Positions 43,548 to 53,475 of a stretch of 64,000 nucleotides of DNA are shown here, piece by piece. This stretch comes from Pseudideonella sakaiensis (GTDB lineage Bacteria; Pseudomonadota; Gammaproteobacteria; Burkholderiales; Burkholderiaceae_C), in contig NZ_BBYR01000042.1 of the NCBI RefSeq assembly GCF_001293525.1, positions 17,642 to 81,641 of the forward strand, read 5' to 3'. The position numbers and the translations under genes were made by a program. Under the pieces are notes generated by a model. That model was not told the origin of the DNA and did no database searches. It saw only the letters and a list, made by a program, of their open reading frames with translations. Each line of letters begins with the position of its first letter. The stretch's first letter is position 1.

Positions 43548-44141
43548 TCAGGCCTGCAGCCCGGTCTCCCGCTCGAGCTGCGCCGCCACCTTGGGCTCGA
43601 AGCCCTTCAGGTGGCGGATGATGCGCAGCGTCTCGTCGGGCTCGTGGCGGTCCATGTGCACCCGGGCCAGCTGGTACCAGCCATAGGGGCTCATCGGTTG
43701 CAGCTCGGTGTTGCGGCGCAGCGCGACGACGGCATCGTCGAAGCGGTGCAGGCGGATCAGCGTCAGGCCCAGGCCGTACCAGGCCCGGTCCAGCTTGGGA
43801 TCGAGCTCGAGCGCGCGGCGGAACGCCGGCTCGGCGTCGGCCAGCCGCCCGGCGGCCTCGAGCAGGAAGCCGAGGTTGAACCAGTCGCCGGCGCTGCGCG
43901 TGGGGTGGGCGCGCGTCAGCGCCTCGGCGTCGCGCAGCGCGCCCGCGTGGTCGCCGGCCTGGGCCAGCAGGTGGGCGCGGCTGGCCAGTGCGTAGGCATC
44001 GTCGGGCTCGCGCTGCAGCACCGCATCGAGCACCGCGCGGGCGCGCGGCACCTGCCCGAGCAGCAGCCAGCCCATCACGCGCCCGCGGTCGAGCCAGGCC
44101 TCCAGGCGCCCGCGGCGCGGTGCATCGGCATTCAGCGGCAC
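43548..44141 (-). CDS. Tetratricopeptide repeat protein
   Basis: A 197-residue protein with about four TPR units: GRVMGWLLLGQVPRARAVLDAVLQREPDDAYALASRAHLLAQAGDHAGALRDAEALTRAHP, then GDWFNLGFLLEAAGRLADAEPAFRRALELDPKLDRAWYGLGLTLIRLHRFDDAVVALRRNTELQP and a last unit MSPYGWYQLARVHMDRHEPDETLRIIRHLKGFEPK. No signal peptide is visible, so it is probably cytoplasmic and acts in protein-protein contacts. The start is GTG at 44141, overlapping the yggT stop by 10 bases, which suggests coupling. The partner is unknown. Confidence 0.8.
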   Translation of the reverse strand: MPLNADAPRRGRLEAWLDRGRVMGWLLLGQVPRARAVLDAVLQREPDDAYALASRAHLLAQAGDHAGALRDAEALTRAHPTRSAGDWFNLGFLLEAAGRLADAEPAFRRALELDPKLDRAWYGLGLTLIRLHRFDDAVVALRRNTELQPMSPYGWYQLARVHMDRHEPDETLRIIRHLKGFEPKVAAQLERETGLQA

Positions 44142-44428
44142 AGTTCGACTCCGATCTGCAGGCACAGGTTGATGCGGGTGAGGGTGGCGGCGATCCACGC
44201 GAAGGCGAGCAGCAGGAAGGCCACCAGCGGCACGTGGCGGTCGAGCACCACCTTCGGCGAGACCCAGCGCGCCAGCCTGACGAAGGGGCGCGTCAGCACC
44301 TGCAGCAGCTGGTAGAAGAGGTTGCTGTCGCGGCGCGGCCCGGCCAGCAGGCCGAGCAGCCATTGCCCGACCATCGCCATCAGGGCGATCTCGGCGACGA
44401 GCTTGACGGACGTGGTCAGCAGCAGCAC
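44132..44428 (-). CDS. YggT-like small membrane protein
   Basis: A 98-residue protein with hydrophobic helices at each end (VKLVAEIALMAMVGQWLLGLLAG and VPLVAFLLLAFAWIAATL) and between them SNLFYQLLQVLTRPFVRLARWVSPKVVLDRHVPL, matching the YggT pattern of a P-F/V-x-x-x-R-x-x-x-P loop between two membrane segments. YggT proteins have been linked to osmotic tolerance and division-site assembly, but the function is not settled. It begins at a GTG and is followed by the TPR gene with overlap. Confidence 0.7.
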   Translation of the reverse strand: MLLLTTSVKLVAEIALMAMVGQWLLGLLAGPRRDSNLFYQLLQVLTRPFVRLARWVSPKVVLDRHVPLVAFLLLAFAWIAATLTRINLCLQIGVELCR

Positions 44429-44735
44429 GGCGGGTTCGTCTCCGCAGGAAGGCGGTCGGGGCGAGAGGGTGGTGACGCGGGCCGTCGGCAGCGCCCGACC
44501 CGCGCGAATGTCGGCCGAGCGCCGGGGACGGCCACGCCCGTTCGACGAGGCTTGCAGGGTCGATTCGTTTCCTTACAGGTTTCTGACGTTCGTGGTCGGG
44601 TTCGGGGAAGCCACGGGGCGTGGAAACCCGGAGCCGCCGCGTGCCGGCCGCGGGCCTCGCCCGCCGCGGCCGGACCCCACCACGCGACCGGGCGGGGCCC
44701 GCGTGCGAAAATCGCCGGCTTCGCCAGGACGAACC
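44429..44735. other. Divergent intergenic region between yggT and prfB
   Basis: 307 bases without a gene. A locally AT-richer stretch near 44555-44600 (GATTCGTTTCCTTACAGGTTTCTGACG) could hold a promoter for the minus-strand genes. GAAAAT at 44707-44712, 23 bases before prfB, is a plausible -10 box for prfB. I see no structured RNA. Confidence 0.3.
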
Positions 44736-45840
44736 ATGGACATCGAACACATCAACGCCATCGGCGCGCTGCTCGCCGATCTGAGCGAACGCACCCAGCA
44801 GCTCCGGGGGTATCTTTGACTACGACCGCAAGTCACTGCGGCTGAACGAGGTCAATGCCGCGCTGGAGAACCCGGCCGTCTGGAACGAGCCGAAGCGCGC
44901 GCAGGAACTCGGGCGCGAGAAGCGCACGCTGGAGGAGGTGGTCGGCACGATCGACCACCTGAGCGGCAACCTGTCCGACGGCCTCGAGCTGTACGAGATG
45001 TCGAAGGAGGAGGGCGACGTGGACGCCCTCGCGTCGATCGAGGCGGACGCGCGCAAGCTGCAGGCGAAGGTCGAGCAGCTCGAGTTCCGGCGCATGTTCG
45101 ACAACCCGGCCGACCCGAGCAACTGCTTCATCGACATCCAGGCCGGCGCCGGCGGCACCGAGGCCTGCGACTGGGCCGCGATGCTGCTGCGCCAGTACCT
45201 GAAGTACTGCGAGCGCAAGGGCTTCAAGGCGACCGTCGAGGACGAGTCGCCGGGCGACACCGCGGGCATCAAGAGCGCAACCGTCAAGGTCGAGGGCGAA
45301 TACGCCTTCGGGCACCTGCGCACCGAGACCGGCGTGCACCGCCTGGTGCGCAAGAGCCCCTTCGATTCCTCGGGCGGCCGCCACACCTCCTTCGCGTCGC
45401 TGTTCGTCTACCCGGAGATCGACGACTCGATCGAGATCGAGATCAACCCGGCCGACGTGCGGGTGGACACCTTCCGCGCCAGCGGCGCCGGTGGCCAGCA
45501 CATCAACAAGACGGACTCGGCGGTGCGGCTGACCCACCTGCCCACCGGCATCGTGGTGCAGTGCCAGGACAGCCGCAGCCAGCACAGCAACCGCGACGTC
45601 GCCTGGCGCCGGCTGCGCTCGCGGCTGTACGACCACGAGATGCGCAAGCGCATGGAAGAGCAGCAGAAGCTCGAGGAAGGCAAGACCGACGTCGGCTGGG
45701 GCCACCAGATCCGCAGCTACGTGCTCGACCAGAGCCGCATCAAGGACCTGCGCACCGGCTACGAGGTGTCGGCGACGCAGAAGGTGCTGGACGGCGACCT
45801 CGACGGCTTCATCGAGGCCAGCCTGAAGCAGGGCGTGTGA
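44736..45840 (+). CDS. prfB: Peptide chain release factor 2 with programmed +1 frameshift
   Basis: RF2 reads UGA and UAA stops and releases the peptide. The gene is in two frames: codons 1-27 from ATG 44736 end at CTT-TGA (44814-44819). A +1 slip on CTT then continues at GAC 44818 for 340 more codons, giving 367 residues. The slip site TATCTTTGAC is classic, and the preceding CGGGGG serves as the internal Shine-Dalgarno-like spur (AGGGGG in E. coli). The frameshift provides autoregulation by RF2 level. The body has the tripeptide anticodon SPF in [10 protein letters not shown] and the catalytic GGQ in [10 protein letters not shown]. Do not annotate as broken. Confidence 0.96.
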
Positions 45841-45913
45841 TGGGACGGCCGTCGCCGGTGCCCGGGGCCGCCCCCGGGGGCGGCGGCCCGCTTGACCGAG
45901 AAAGGAGCGCGTG

Positions 45914-48637
45914 ATGCGCGAAGGCTTGTCAGCAGCGGTGCGGCGCGAGGACTATGTCGCGCCGGCCTACTGGGTCCGCACGGTCGAGCTGGGCTTCGAC
46001 CTCGATCCGGCGAAGACCCGGGTCGTCAACCGCATGCAGCTGGAGCGCAACGACGCGCTGCCGCCGCAGCCGCTGCGCCTGGACGGCGAGGACCTGGACG
46101 TGACGCGCGTGCTGGTCAACGGCGACAGCGTGTCCTTCCGCCACGAGGCCGGCCAGCTGGTGATCGACAGCGTGCAGAACCTGCCGGCCGGCCCGTTCAC
46201 GCTGGAGATCCGCAACACCTGCGCGCCGGAGCGCAACACCCAGCTGTCGGGCCTGTACACCTCCGGCGGCGGCTTTTTCACGCAGTGCGAGGCCCAGGGC
46301 TTCCGCCGCATCACCTACTTCCCGGACCGGCCCGACGTGATGGCGGTCTACACCGTCACGCTGCGCGCGGACCGGGTCCGCTACCCGGTGCTGCTGTCCA
46401 ACGGCAACCTGGTCGAGCAGGCCGAACTGCCCGACGGCCGGCACCTCGCGACATGGCACGACCCGTTCCCGAAGCCGAGCTACCTGTTCGCGCTGGTGGC
46501 GGCCGACCTGGTGGCGCGCGAGCAGCGCATCCGCAGCCGCTCCGGCCGCGACCACCTGCTGCAGGTCTACGTGCGCCGCGGCGACCTCGACAAGACCGAG
46601 CACGCGATGGCCTCGCTGATCGCCAGCGTGGTCTGGGACGAGGCGCGCTTCGGCCTGCCGCTCGACCTCGAGCGCTTCATGATCGTCGCGGTCGGCGACT
46701 TCAACATGGGCGCGATGGAGAACAAGGGCCTCAACATCTTCAACACGAAGTACGTGCTGGCCTCGCCCGCGACGGCGACCGACGAGGACTTCGCCGGCAT
46801 CGAGAGCGTGGTCGGCCACGAGTACTTCCACAACTGGACCGGCAACCGCATCACCTGCCGCGACTGGTTCCAGCTGAGCCTGAAGGAAGGCCTGACCGTC
46901 TTCCGCGACCAGGAGTTCAGCATGGACATGGTCGGGCCGGCCGAGGGGCCGGGCGCCGCGGCCGCGGCCACCGCGCGTGCGGTCAAGCGCATCGACGACG
47001 TGCGCGCGCTGCGCCAGGTGCAGTTCCCCGAGGACGCCGGCTCGATGGCGCACCCGGTGCGGCCCGACGAGTACGTCGAGATCAACAACTTCTACACCCC
47101 GACCGTCTACGAGAAGGGCGCCGAGGTCGTGCGGATGATGCAGACCCTGGTCGGCCGCGACGGCTTCGCGCGCGGCATGACGCTCTACTTCGAGCGCCAC
47201 GACGGCCAGGCCGTGACCTGCGACGACTTCGCGCAGGCGATCGCCGATGCCAACCCCGGCAGCGCGCTGGCCGTGCGGCTGGAGGCCTTCAAGCGCTGGT
47301 ACGCCCAGGCCGGCACGCCGCGCCTGCAGGCGCGCGGCGCCTGGGACGCGGCCGCCGGCCGCTACACGCTGACGCTGCAGCAGGGCGAGGCGACCGCCGC
47401 CGGCCGGCCGCTGCGCGCGCCGATGGTGATCCCGCTGGCGCTCGGCCTGGTCGCGGCGGACGGGCGCGCGCTGCCGCTGCGGCTGGCCGGCGAGGACGCC
47501 GGCGCGCCGGCGCCGCTGGAGCGCCTGGTGGTGCTGGACGCGCGCGAGACCACGCTGGTCTTCGAGGGCCTGGACGCCGCGCCCGTGCCTTCGCTGCTGC
47601 GCGGCTTCTCGGCGCCGGTGCTGCTCGACGACGGGCTCGACGACGCCGGACTGCTGACGCTGCTGCGCCACGATGCCGACCCCTTCAACCGCTGGGAGGC
47701 CGGCCAGCGCATGGCGCTGGCGCGCCTGCTGGCCGCGGTGCGGGCCGAGGGCCCGGTGGCGCTGACGCTCGACGAGGCCTATGTCGACGCGATGCGGGCG
47801 CTGCTCGACGACGCCTCGGCCGACCCGGCCTTCAAGGACCGGGTGCTGGCGGTGCCGGCCTCGGCCGTGGTGGCGGCCCACCTGTCGCCGGTGGACCCGG
47901 TGCGCATCGACGAGGCGCGCCAGCAGATGAACCGCCAGCTCGCCCGGCGCCTGCACGAGGCCTGGCTGCGTGCGTGGGACGCGAACCGCGTCGACGGCCC
48001 CTACCGCCCCGACCCGGTGTCCGCCGGGCGGCGCGCGCTGGCCGGCCGGGCGCTGGCCATGCTCTGCCTGGATGCGCAGGCCACCGGCGACACCGTGTGG
48101 CCGGGCCGCGCCTACCAGCGCGTGAAGGACGCCGACAACATGACCGAGGGCCTGGCGGCGCTGCGCGCGCTGGTCGACAGCCACGCCGAGCTGGCCGAGC
48201 CCGCGCTGGCGCGCTTCCACCAGCGCCATGCGCACGAGGCGCTGGTGATCGACAAGTGGTTCATGCTGCAGGCCCTCGCGCCCGAGCGCGACGGCCGGGT
48301 CTTCGCGCGCGCCAAGGCGCTGCTGAAGCACCCCGACTTCTCGCTGCGCAACCCGAACCGCGCGCGCAGCCTGATCGAGGCGCTGTGCAGCGGCAACCCG
48401 GGCGCCTTCCACCGGGCCGACGCGGCCGGCTGCGTCTTCTGGGCCGACCGCGTGCTCGAGCTGGACGCTGCCAACCCGCAGCTGGCCGCCCGGATGGCGC
48501 GCGTGATGGACCGCTGGCGCCAGCTGGCCGAGCCCTACCGCAGCGCGGCGCGCGAGGCCGTGGCCCGCGTCGCCGCCAAGCCCGACCTGTCGGACGACGT
48601 CCGCGAGATCGTCACCCGCGCCCTGGAGGACGCATGA
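45914..48637 (+). CDS. pepN: Aminopeptidase N
   Basis: A 907-residue M1-family zinc metallopeptidase that removes N-terminal residues from peptides in the cytoplasm. The exopeptidase motif GAMEN is at 266-270, and zinc motif HEYFHNW starts at residue 302 with the third ligand Glu in [11 protein letters not shown]. The N-terminal part resembles the E. coli enzyme: [21 protein letters not shown] and [34 protein letters not shown] at 45914 is preferred over GTG 45911 because AAAGGAG ends 6 bases before it. Its stop overlaps the fbp start (ATGA). Confidence 0.97.
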   Translation: MREGLSAAVRREDYVAPAYWVRTVELGFDLDPAKTRVVNRMQLERNDALPPQPLRLDGEDLDVTRVLVNGDSVSFRHEAGQLVIDSVQNLPAGPFTLEIRNTCAPERNTQLSGLYTSGGGFFTQCEAQGFRRITYFPDRPDVMAVYTVTLRADRVRYPVLLSNGNLVEQAELPDGRHLATWHDPFPKPSYLFALVAADLVAREQRIRSRSGRDHLLQVYVRRGDLDKTEHAMASLIASVVWDEARFGLPLDLERFMIVAVGDFNMGAMENKGLNIFNTKYVLASPATATDEDFAGIESVVGHEYFHNWTGNRITCRDWFQLSLKEGLTVFRDQEFSMDMVGPAEGPGAAAAATARAVKRIDDVRALRQVQFPEDAGSMAHPVRPDEYVEINNFYTPTVYEKGAEVVRMMQTLVGRDGFARGMTLYFERHDGQAVTCDDFAQAIADANPGSALAVRLEAFKRWYAQAGTPRLQARGAWDAAAGRYTLTLQQGEATAAGRPLRAPMVIPLALGLVAADGRALPLRLAGEDAGAPAPLERLVVLDARETTLVFEGLDAAPVPSLLRGFSAPVLLDDGLDDAGLLTLLRHDADPFNRWEAGQRMALARLLAAVRAEGPVALTLDEAYVDAMRALLDDASADPAFKDRVLAVPASAVVAAHLSPVDPVRIDEARQQMNRQLARRLHEAWLRAWDANRVDGPYRPDPVSAGRRALAGRALAMLCLDAQATGDTVWPGRAYQRVKDADNMTEGLAALRALVDSHAELAEPALARFHQRHAHEALVIDKWFMLQALAPERDGRVFARAKALLKHPDFSLRNPNRARSLIEALCSGNPGAFHRADAAGCVFWADRVLELDAANPQLAARMARVMDRWRQLAEPYRSAAREAVARVAAKPDLSDDVREIVTRALEDA

Positions 48638-49653
48638 CCGCCCACCGCATCAGCCTGACCCAGTACCTCGTCGAGCAGCAGCGCCAGCACGGCCACATCC
48701 CCGGCCAGCTGCGGCTGCTGCTGGAGGTGGTGGCGCGCGCCTGCAAGCGCATCGCGATCAGCGTCAACAAGGGCGCGCTCGGCGACGTGCTCGGCAGCGC
48801 CGGCAGCGAGAACGTGCAGGGCGAGGTGCAGAAGAAGCTGGACATCATCGCCAACGAGGTGCTGATCGAGGCCAACGAATGGGGCGGCGCGCTGGCCGCG
48901 ATGGCCAGCGAGGAGATGGAAGGCATCCACGTGGTGCCGAACCGCTACCCGCAGGGCGAGTACCTGCTGCTGTTCGACCCGCTCGACGGCTCCAGCAACA
49001 TCGACGTCAACGTCAGCATCGGCACCATCTTCTCGGTGCTGAAGAAGCCCGATGGCGCCGCCGGCGTCAGCGAGGCGGACTTCCTGCAGCCCGGCAGCCA
49101 GCAGGCCGCCGCCGGCTACTGCGTCTACGGCCCGCAGACCACGCTCGTGCTGACCGTCGGCGACGGCGTCGCGATGTTCACGCTCGACCGCGAGCAGGGC
49201 TCGTGGGTGCTGACCCAGCACGGCGTGCAGATCCCCGCGGACACGAAGGAGTTCGCGATCAACATGAGCAACCAGCGGCACTGGGCGCCGCCGGTGCGGC
49301 GCTACATCGACGAGTGCCTGGCCGGCAAGGACGGCCCACGCGGCAAGGACTTCAACATGCGCTGGATCGCCAGCATGGTGGCCGACGTGCACCGCATCCT
49401 CAGCCGCGGCGGCGTGTTCATGTACCCCTGGGACCGGCGCGAGCCGAACAAGGCCGGCAAGCTGCGCCTGATGTACGAGGCCAACCCGATGGCCTTCATC
49501 GTCGAGCAGGCCGGCGGCGCCGCCACCAACGGCCGCCAGCGCATCCTCGACCTCCCGCCCGGCGGCCTGCACGAGCGCGTCGCCGTGGTACTCGGCTCGC
49601 GCCACGAGGTCGAGCGCGTCACCGCCTACCACCTCGAGGCCGGCGGCACCTGA
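48634..49653 (+). CDS. fbp: Fructose-1,6-bisphosphatase class 1
   Basis: A 339-residue gluconeogenic enzyme that hydrolyses fructose-1,6-bisphosphate to fructose-6-phosphate; it may also serve the Calvin cycle if present. Motifs are MASEEMEG (metal-binding Glu pair), [26 protein letters not shown] (catalytic Asp residues), [31 protein letters not shown] and [24 protein letters not shown]. Length is normal. It is coupled to pepN by a four-base overlap and followed by the tRNA gene. Confidence 0.96.
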   Translation: MTAHRISLTQYLVEQQRQHGHIPGQLRLLLEVVARACKRIAISVNKGALGDVLGSAGSENVQGEVQKKLDIIANEVLIEANEWGGALAAMASEEMEGIHVVPNRYPQGEYLLLFDPLDGSSNIDVNVSIGTIFSVLKKPDGAAGVSEADFLQPGSQQAAAGYCVYGPQTTLVLTVGDGVAMFTLDREQGSWVLTQHGVQIPADTKEFAINMSNQRHWAPPVRRYIDECLAGKDGPRGKDFNMRWIASMVADVHRILSRGGVFMYPWDRREPNKAGKLRLMYEANPMAFIVEQAGGAATNGRQRILDLPPGGLHERVAVVLGSRHEVERVTAYHLEAGGT

Positions 49654-49686
49654 CGGCGCTGCTGGACGGGCCGCCCGCGCCGCGGC

Positions 49687-49692
49687 TATAAT
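49687..49692 (+). promoter_or_regulatory. -10 box of tRNA-Thr
   Basis: A perfect TATAAT lies 10 bases before the first tRNA base, with G-C rich sequence around it. No good -35 is seen. Confidence 0.6.
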
Positions 49693-49702
49693 TGCGGGCT
49701 TC

Positions 49703-49778
49703 GCCGGTGTAGCTCAGTTGGTAGAGCAGCGCATTCGTAATGCGAAGGTCGGGAGTTCGACTCTCTTCACCGGCACCA
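49703..49778 (+). tRNA. tRNA-Thr (anticodon CGU)
   Basis: 76 bases with all arms. Acceptor GCCGGTG pairs with CACCGGC, the D-arm is GCTC-AGTTGGTA-GAGC, and the anticodon loop TTCGTAA carries CGT at 49736-49738, reading ACG Thr codons. The T-arm contains GTTCGA, and the encoded 3' end is ACCA. The first anticodon-stem pair (27-43) is a G/A mismatch, while the other four pairs hold. Confidence 0.97.
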
Positions 49779-49785
49779 GTTCGAC

Positions 49786-49817
49786 AGGCCCGATCCCGCG
49801 AGGGATCGGGCCTTTTT
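49786..49817 (+). terminator. Intrinsic terminator after tRNA-Thr
   Basis: A perfect 12-bp stem AGGCCCGATCCC / GGGATCGGGCCT with a GCGA loop, followed by TTTTT, starts 8 bases after the tRNA. Confidence 0.92.
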
Positions 49818-49902
49818 CGTTGGGGTCTGGCTTTTGGGGGGTCTGGCTGGGGCCAGGCTCTTTGGGGCCTGTGAGGCGCTTCTTCGTGCGGCCCGCCCCG
49901 CT

Positions 49903-52900
49903 TCAGCGCTGCGTCGCCACCACCGGCTGCAGCGTGCCGGCGGCCTCGCGCGGCAGCACGCCGAGGCTGGCGCTGGCGGCGGGCAGGGCCGGCTCGGGCG
50001 CGCGCTGCGGCCCGGGGCCGGCGGCGAGGCTCGGCTGCGGCGTGCAGCCGCTGCCGGGCGCCGGGTGCAGGCGCGGCTGCAGCAGCGGGGCCATGGTCTT
50101 GACGATCTGCACCGGCAGCGCGCTGGTGAAGCGGAAGCCTTCGGCCGCGGCGCCGGGCACGAAGGCGGTGATGGTGCCGAAATGGCGGTCGCCGAGGAAG
50201 AACACGAAGGTCGCGGTGCGGTTGATCACCTTCGAGCCGGTGAGCGCGCCGCGCGCGCCGTAGGTGTTGAGGCGGTTGTCGCCGGTGCCGGTCTTGCCGC
50301 CGATGGCCAGCGCTTCCCCGCCCGGGCCGTCGAGCGCGCCCTTCAGCCGGCGCGCGGTGCCCTGGTCGACCACCAGCGCGAGCGCCCGCCGCGCCACCGC
50401 CGCCACCTCGGCGGGCATCACCCGCTCCGGCGTGCCGGCCTCGCGCTGCAGCCGGGCCTCCCAGGGGGTGCCGGCGGCGAACTGCAGGCCGTCGATCTGC
50501 ACCGTCGGCAGGCGCAGGCCGTCGTTGACGAGCACGCCCATGAGCTCGGCCAGCGCGGCCGGCCGGTCGCCGGAGCTGCCGATCGCGGTCGCGTAGGACG
50601 GCACCAGCCGGTCGAAGGGGTAGCCCAGGCGCTGCCACGCGCGGTGGATCTCGGCGAAGGCATCGATCTCGAGCAGCGAGAGGATGCGGCGGTTCTGTGC
50701 CGCCTTCGCGCGGGTGCGGAACAGCCAGCCGTAGACCTCCTGGCGCTGCGGCTTGCCGGCCTCGAGCACCTCGGCCAGCGTGGCCTGCGGGTGGGCCCGC
50801 AGGTGGGCCGCGACCCAGAGCTCCAGCGGGTGGATGCGCGCGAGGTAGCCCTGGTCCGACAGCGGGAAGCGGCCCGGCGCGACCTTGTCGTACAGCGCCT
50901 GCAGTTCCTCGCGGTCCAGCGTCGAGTGCGGAAGCTGCGCCTCGATGAAGCGCGAGAAGGCCGGCAGCGGCGCCTCCGGCCGCAGCGCCCGGAACACCAC
51001 CGCGAGCCGCAGCGGCGTCGGCTGCACCGCGGCCGCCAGCGTCTGCAGCAGCTCGTCGTCGGCCTTTCCCTTGAGCTTGCGGTAGAAGCCGCGCATGAAC
51101 TGCGAGCCCTCGCGGTCGGCGAAGCGGGCCAGCAGCACCTCGCGCTCGGGATGCGCCGGGTCCTCGAGGATGCGCGCCGCCGAACCGGGCTCGCGGTAGA
51201 GGTGGTGGTGCACGATGTCGCGCATCAGCCGGATGAAGACCAGGTTCACCGAGTCGCGCAGCGCCTCGCGCAGGTTCGGGGCCTTGCCGTCGTCGGCGCG
51301 GTCGAAGTTCTCGAAGCGGTGCTCGCCGCCGCCGGTGTAGAAGGTCTCGCCGGGGCTGGCGGAGTAGCGCCGGTCCATCGCGGCCTCGAGCATGGTCGCT
51401 AGGCTGCGGTCCTTGCTGGCGCGCAGGTGGTCCACCGCCCAGCGGGTCAGGCGATCCTTGCGCGCGACGTCGACGGCGGCCAGGGCCTTCGCATCCAGCC
51501 CGGCGAGCTGCTGGTGCAGCGCCGCGACGATCTCCAGGTAGGTCACCAGCGTGCGCAGCTTCGCGGTCGAGCCCAGCTCGAGCTTCGCGCCGGTGTTGAT
51601 GTCGAAGGGCTGGTCGAGGTTGTCGGTCTGCACCCGCACGCGGTTCACGCCCTCGCCGCGCTCGTAGAGCGTGAAGCTGTAGTACAGCTTCGCCGGGTCG
51701 CCGGTCTCGAGCAGCTGGCGGCCGACCAGGCCGCGCGCCTTGGCCTCGCCGGGCTCGCGCAGCTGGCGCAGCAGCTCGCCGATGCGCGCCTGCAGCGGGC
51801 CGTCGATGCTGCTGGCGGCGCGCAGGTCGAGCCGGTCGAGGTCGTAGAAGTTCGGCGTGTCCAGCAGCGCACTCAGCTCGGTGCGCACCAGCTTGGCGGC
51901 CTTGCGGTCGGCGATCGTGGCCACCGCCTCGCCGCCGTCGGCCAGCGGGTGGGTGCTGCGCACCTGCGGCCGCGCCGCCAGCGCGGCCTGGGCCAGGCCG
52001 GCGTCGATGACCCCGCCCTGCGCCAGCAGGCGCAGGTAGGACTCGGTCAGCGCCTGCAGCTGCGGCTGGCCGCTGCCGAAGAAATGCGCGGGGCGCCGCT
52101 GCGCGATGAACAGGCTCAGCACCTGGCGGAAGGCGAGGCCGCGCGCGGCGGCCTGCGCCGGGTCCGCCGCGGCGGCCTCGGGCGCGAGGCGCAGCAGGCG
52201 CTGCACCTCGTCGAGGTCGGCGCCGTACCAGGCCTCCAGGCCGTCCAGCACGCCGTTCACCTCGCCGTAGCCGCGCAGCGCGCCGAGCGGCAGGCCGTTC
52301 ACGTAGTCGAGCAGGATGCGCTGGCGCGCGCCGCCGGTGTCCGGCCCGTCGCGGTAGGCGCGAACCGAGGCCGACACCATCTGCAGATACTTGTCATGGA
52401 TGGAGGCGGTCCGGCCGTCCGGCGAGTGGCGGAACTTCTCGAGCTGGGTCGCCAGCGTGCTGCCGCCGGCGGCGGCGTGGTCGCTGTCGACCACCGCCTG
52501 CAGCTGGTCGACCACGGCGCGCCCCAGCCGGTCCCATTCGACGGCCGGGTTGTGCGTCGGCGCCGGCGGGTGCAGCAGCTCGCGGTTCTCGATGAAGGAC
52601 AGCGCCTCGGCCAGCAGCGGCGGGATCGCCTGCGCATCGCGGTAGACGCGCTGCGGGTAACCGGTGCTGTAGACGATGTCGCCGCGGCAGTCGAGCACGC
52701 GCAGGCCCGTCTGCGCCTTCTCCTCGTGCGGCGAGAAGAAGCCGCGCGCCAGGTACTCGGCCAGCGCCGGGCTCTGCCGCGCCTGCGCGGTGACGCGGTG
52801 CTGGCGCTCGCGCAGGCGCTCGAGGAACTGCGGCAGCCGGGTGTAGCCCAGGCGCGTGTCGTAGGGCCCGCCGGACGGGTAGGCCGCCTGCGGCGCGGGC

Positions 52901-53133
52901 CCGGCCTCGAGCGCGAAGCCGAGCTCGCGCGCCCAGGCCGACAGCGCGCGCGACTGCAGCGTGGAATGCCGCATCTCCCAGCGGACCAGCGCCGCGAGCC
53001 CGGCGAGCAGGCCGACCCCGGTCAGCGCGAGACCGAGCGCCAGGCGCCAGCGCCGCCGCGGCGGCGGCGACCCGGGCACGCCACCGTCCGGCGGCTCGGA
53101 GGGATCGGGGACGGCGGCAGCGGCGGAGGCCAT
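49903..53133 (-). CDS. Large atypical class A penicillin-binding protein (transglycosylase/transpeptidase)
   Basis: A 1076-residue protein with one N-terminal membrane helix (LALGLALTGVGLLAGLAALV, about 30-49) and a periplasmic body. The glycosyltransferase-like part (about 150-320) has SFIENRELLHPPAPTHNP, AAGGSTLATQLEKFRHS and ILLDYVNGLPLGALRGYGEVNGV; compared with GT51 enzymes the first and third motifs are altered. The transpeptidase part has the Ser in GSTAKLRTL (SxxK), RDSVNLV (SxN) and IGGKTGTGDN (KTGT), so beta-lactam binding is expected. The C-terminus is Pro/Ala-rich. It is not one of the housekeeping PBP1 types I recognise. It stands alone, divergent from the Mn riboswitch gene. Confidence 0.85.
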   Translation of the reverse strand: MASAAAAVPDPSEPPDGGVPGSPPPRRRWRLALGLALTGVGLLAGLAALVRWEMRHSTLQSRALSAWARELGFALEAGPAPQAAYPSGGPYDTRLGYTRLPQFLERLRERQHRVTAQARQSPALAEYLARGFFSPHEEKAQTGLRVLDCRGDIVYSTGYPQRVYRDAQAIPPLLAEALSFIENRELLHPPAPTHNPAVEWDRLGRAVVDQLQAVVDSDHAAAGGSTLATQLEKFRHSPDGRTASIHDKYLQMVSASVRAYRDGPDTGGARQRILLDYVNGLPLGALRGYGEVNGVLDGLEAWYGADLDEVQRLLRLAPEAAAADPAQAAARGLAFRQVLSLFIAQRRPAHFFGSGQPQLQALTESYLRLLAQGGVIDAGLAQAALAARPQVRSTHPLADGGEAVATIADRKAAKLVRTELSALLDTPNFYDLDRLDLRAASSIDGPLQARIGELLRQLREPGEAKARGLVGRQLLETGDPAKLYYSFTLYERGEGVNRVRVQTDNLDQPFDINTGAKLELGSTAKLRTLVTYLEIVAALHQQLAGLDAKALAAVDVARKDRLTRWAVDHLRASKDRSLATMLEAAMDRRYSASPGETFYTGGGEHRFENFDRADDGKAPNLREALRDSVNLVFIRLMRDIVHHHLYREPGSAARILEDPAHPEREVLLARFADREGSQFMRGFYRKLKGKADDELLQTLAAAVQPTPLRLAVVFRALRPEAPLPAFSRFIEAQLPHSTLDREELQALYDKVAPGRFPLSDQGYLARIHPLELWVAAHLRAHPQATLAEVLEAGKPQRQEVYGWLFRTRAKAAQNRRILSLLEIDAFAEIHRAWQRLGYPFDRLVPSYATAIGSSGDRPAALAELMGVLVNDGLRLPTVQIDGLQFAAGTPWEARLQREAGTPERVMPAEVAAVARRALALVVDQGTARRLKGALDGPGGEALAIGGKTGTGDNRLNTYGARGALTGSKVINRTATFVFFLGDRHFGTITAFVPGAAAEGFRFTSALPVQIVKTMAPLLQPRLHPAPGSGCTPQPSLAAGPGPQRAPEPALPAASASLGVLPREAAGTLQPVVATQR

Positions 53134-53262
53134 GAGCGGCGGGGCGGGGACGGGAGCGGGGCAGGCCGGACCCGTGCGCCGGATCGGCGTCGGACGTCGA
53201 CCGTGTCAGCCGCGATTAGAGCACCCGCCCCCGGCCGCGGACGGCCACCGTTGCACTGCGAT

Positions 53263-53268
53263 TACACT
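53263..53268 (+). promoter_or_regulatory. -10 box of the manganese riboswitch transcript
   Basis: TACACT lies about 7 bases before the start of the conserved riboswitch core. A -35 at the usual distance is not obvious. Confidence 0.4.
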
Positions 53269-53271
53269 TCC

Positions 53272-53412
53272 CCCCGTCTTTGGGGAGTAGCCGCCCTGCC
53301 GTCCGGCCCCGTGCCGCACGCCAGGGAGTGCGCGTCAACATGCTTGGGGCCGCCCGTCGAGGGTCGTTCCATGGTGCGCACAGTCCTCCGACCTGGCAAG
53401 ACCATGGACCAT
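53272..53412 (+). ncRNA. yybP-ykoY manganese riboswitch
   Basis: The leader of the UPF0016 gene contains the conserved blocks of the yybP-ykoY class in order: TTGGGGAGTAGCC close to the 5' end (53280-53292), GCGTCAACATGCTTGGGGCCGCC in the middle, and CCTGGCAAGACC near the 3' end (about 53391-53402). In E. coli alx/mntP these blocks form the Mn(II) pocket. High Mn(II) usually turns expression on. The gene below is a cation exporter of the family known to be under this riboswitch, which supports the call. The exact ends are approximate. Confidence 0.8.
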
Positions 53413-53475
53413 GCCGCCGCGGGACTGGCCGGGCTGCGCATGGTCTGTCGTCCGCCTTCCGGCCAGGGAGCTCCC

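Noticed and set aside
44736..44820. prfB as a broken gene, because its first 27 codons end in TGA
   Set aside because: The TATCTTTGAC slip site and upstream G-run are the known programmed frameshift of RF2, and the downstream frame is intact.
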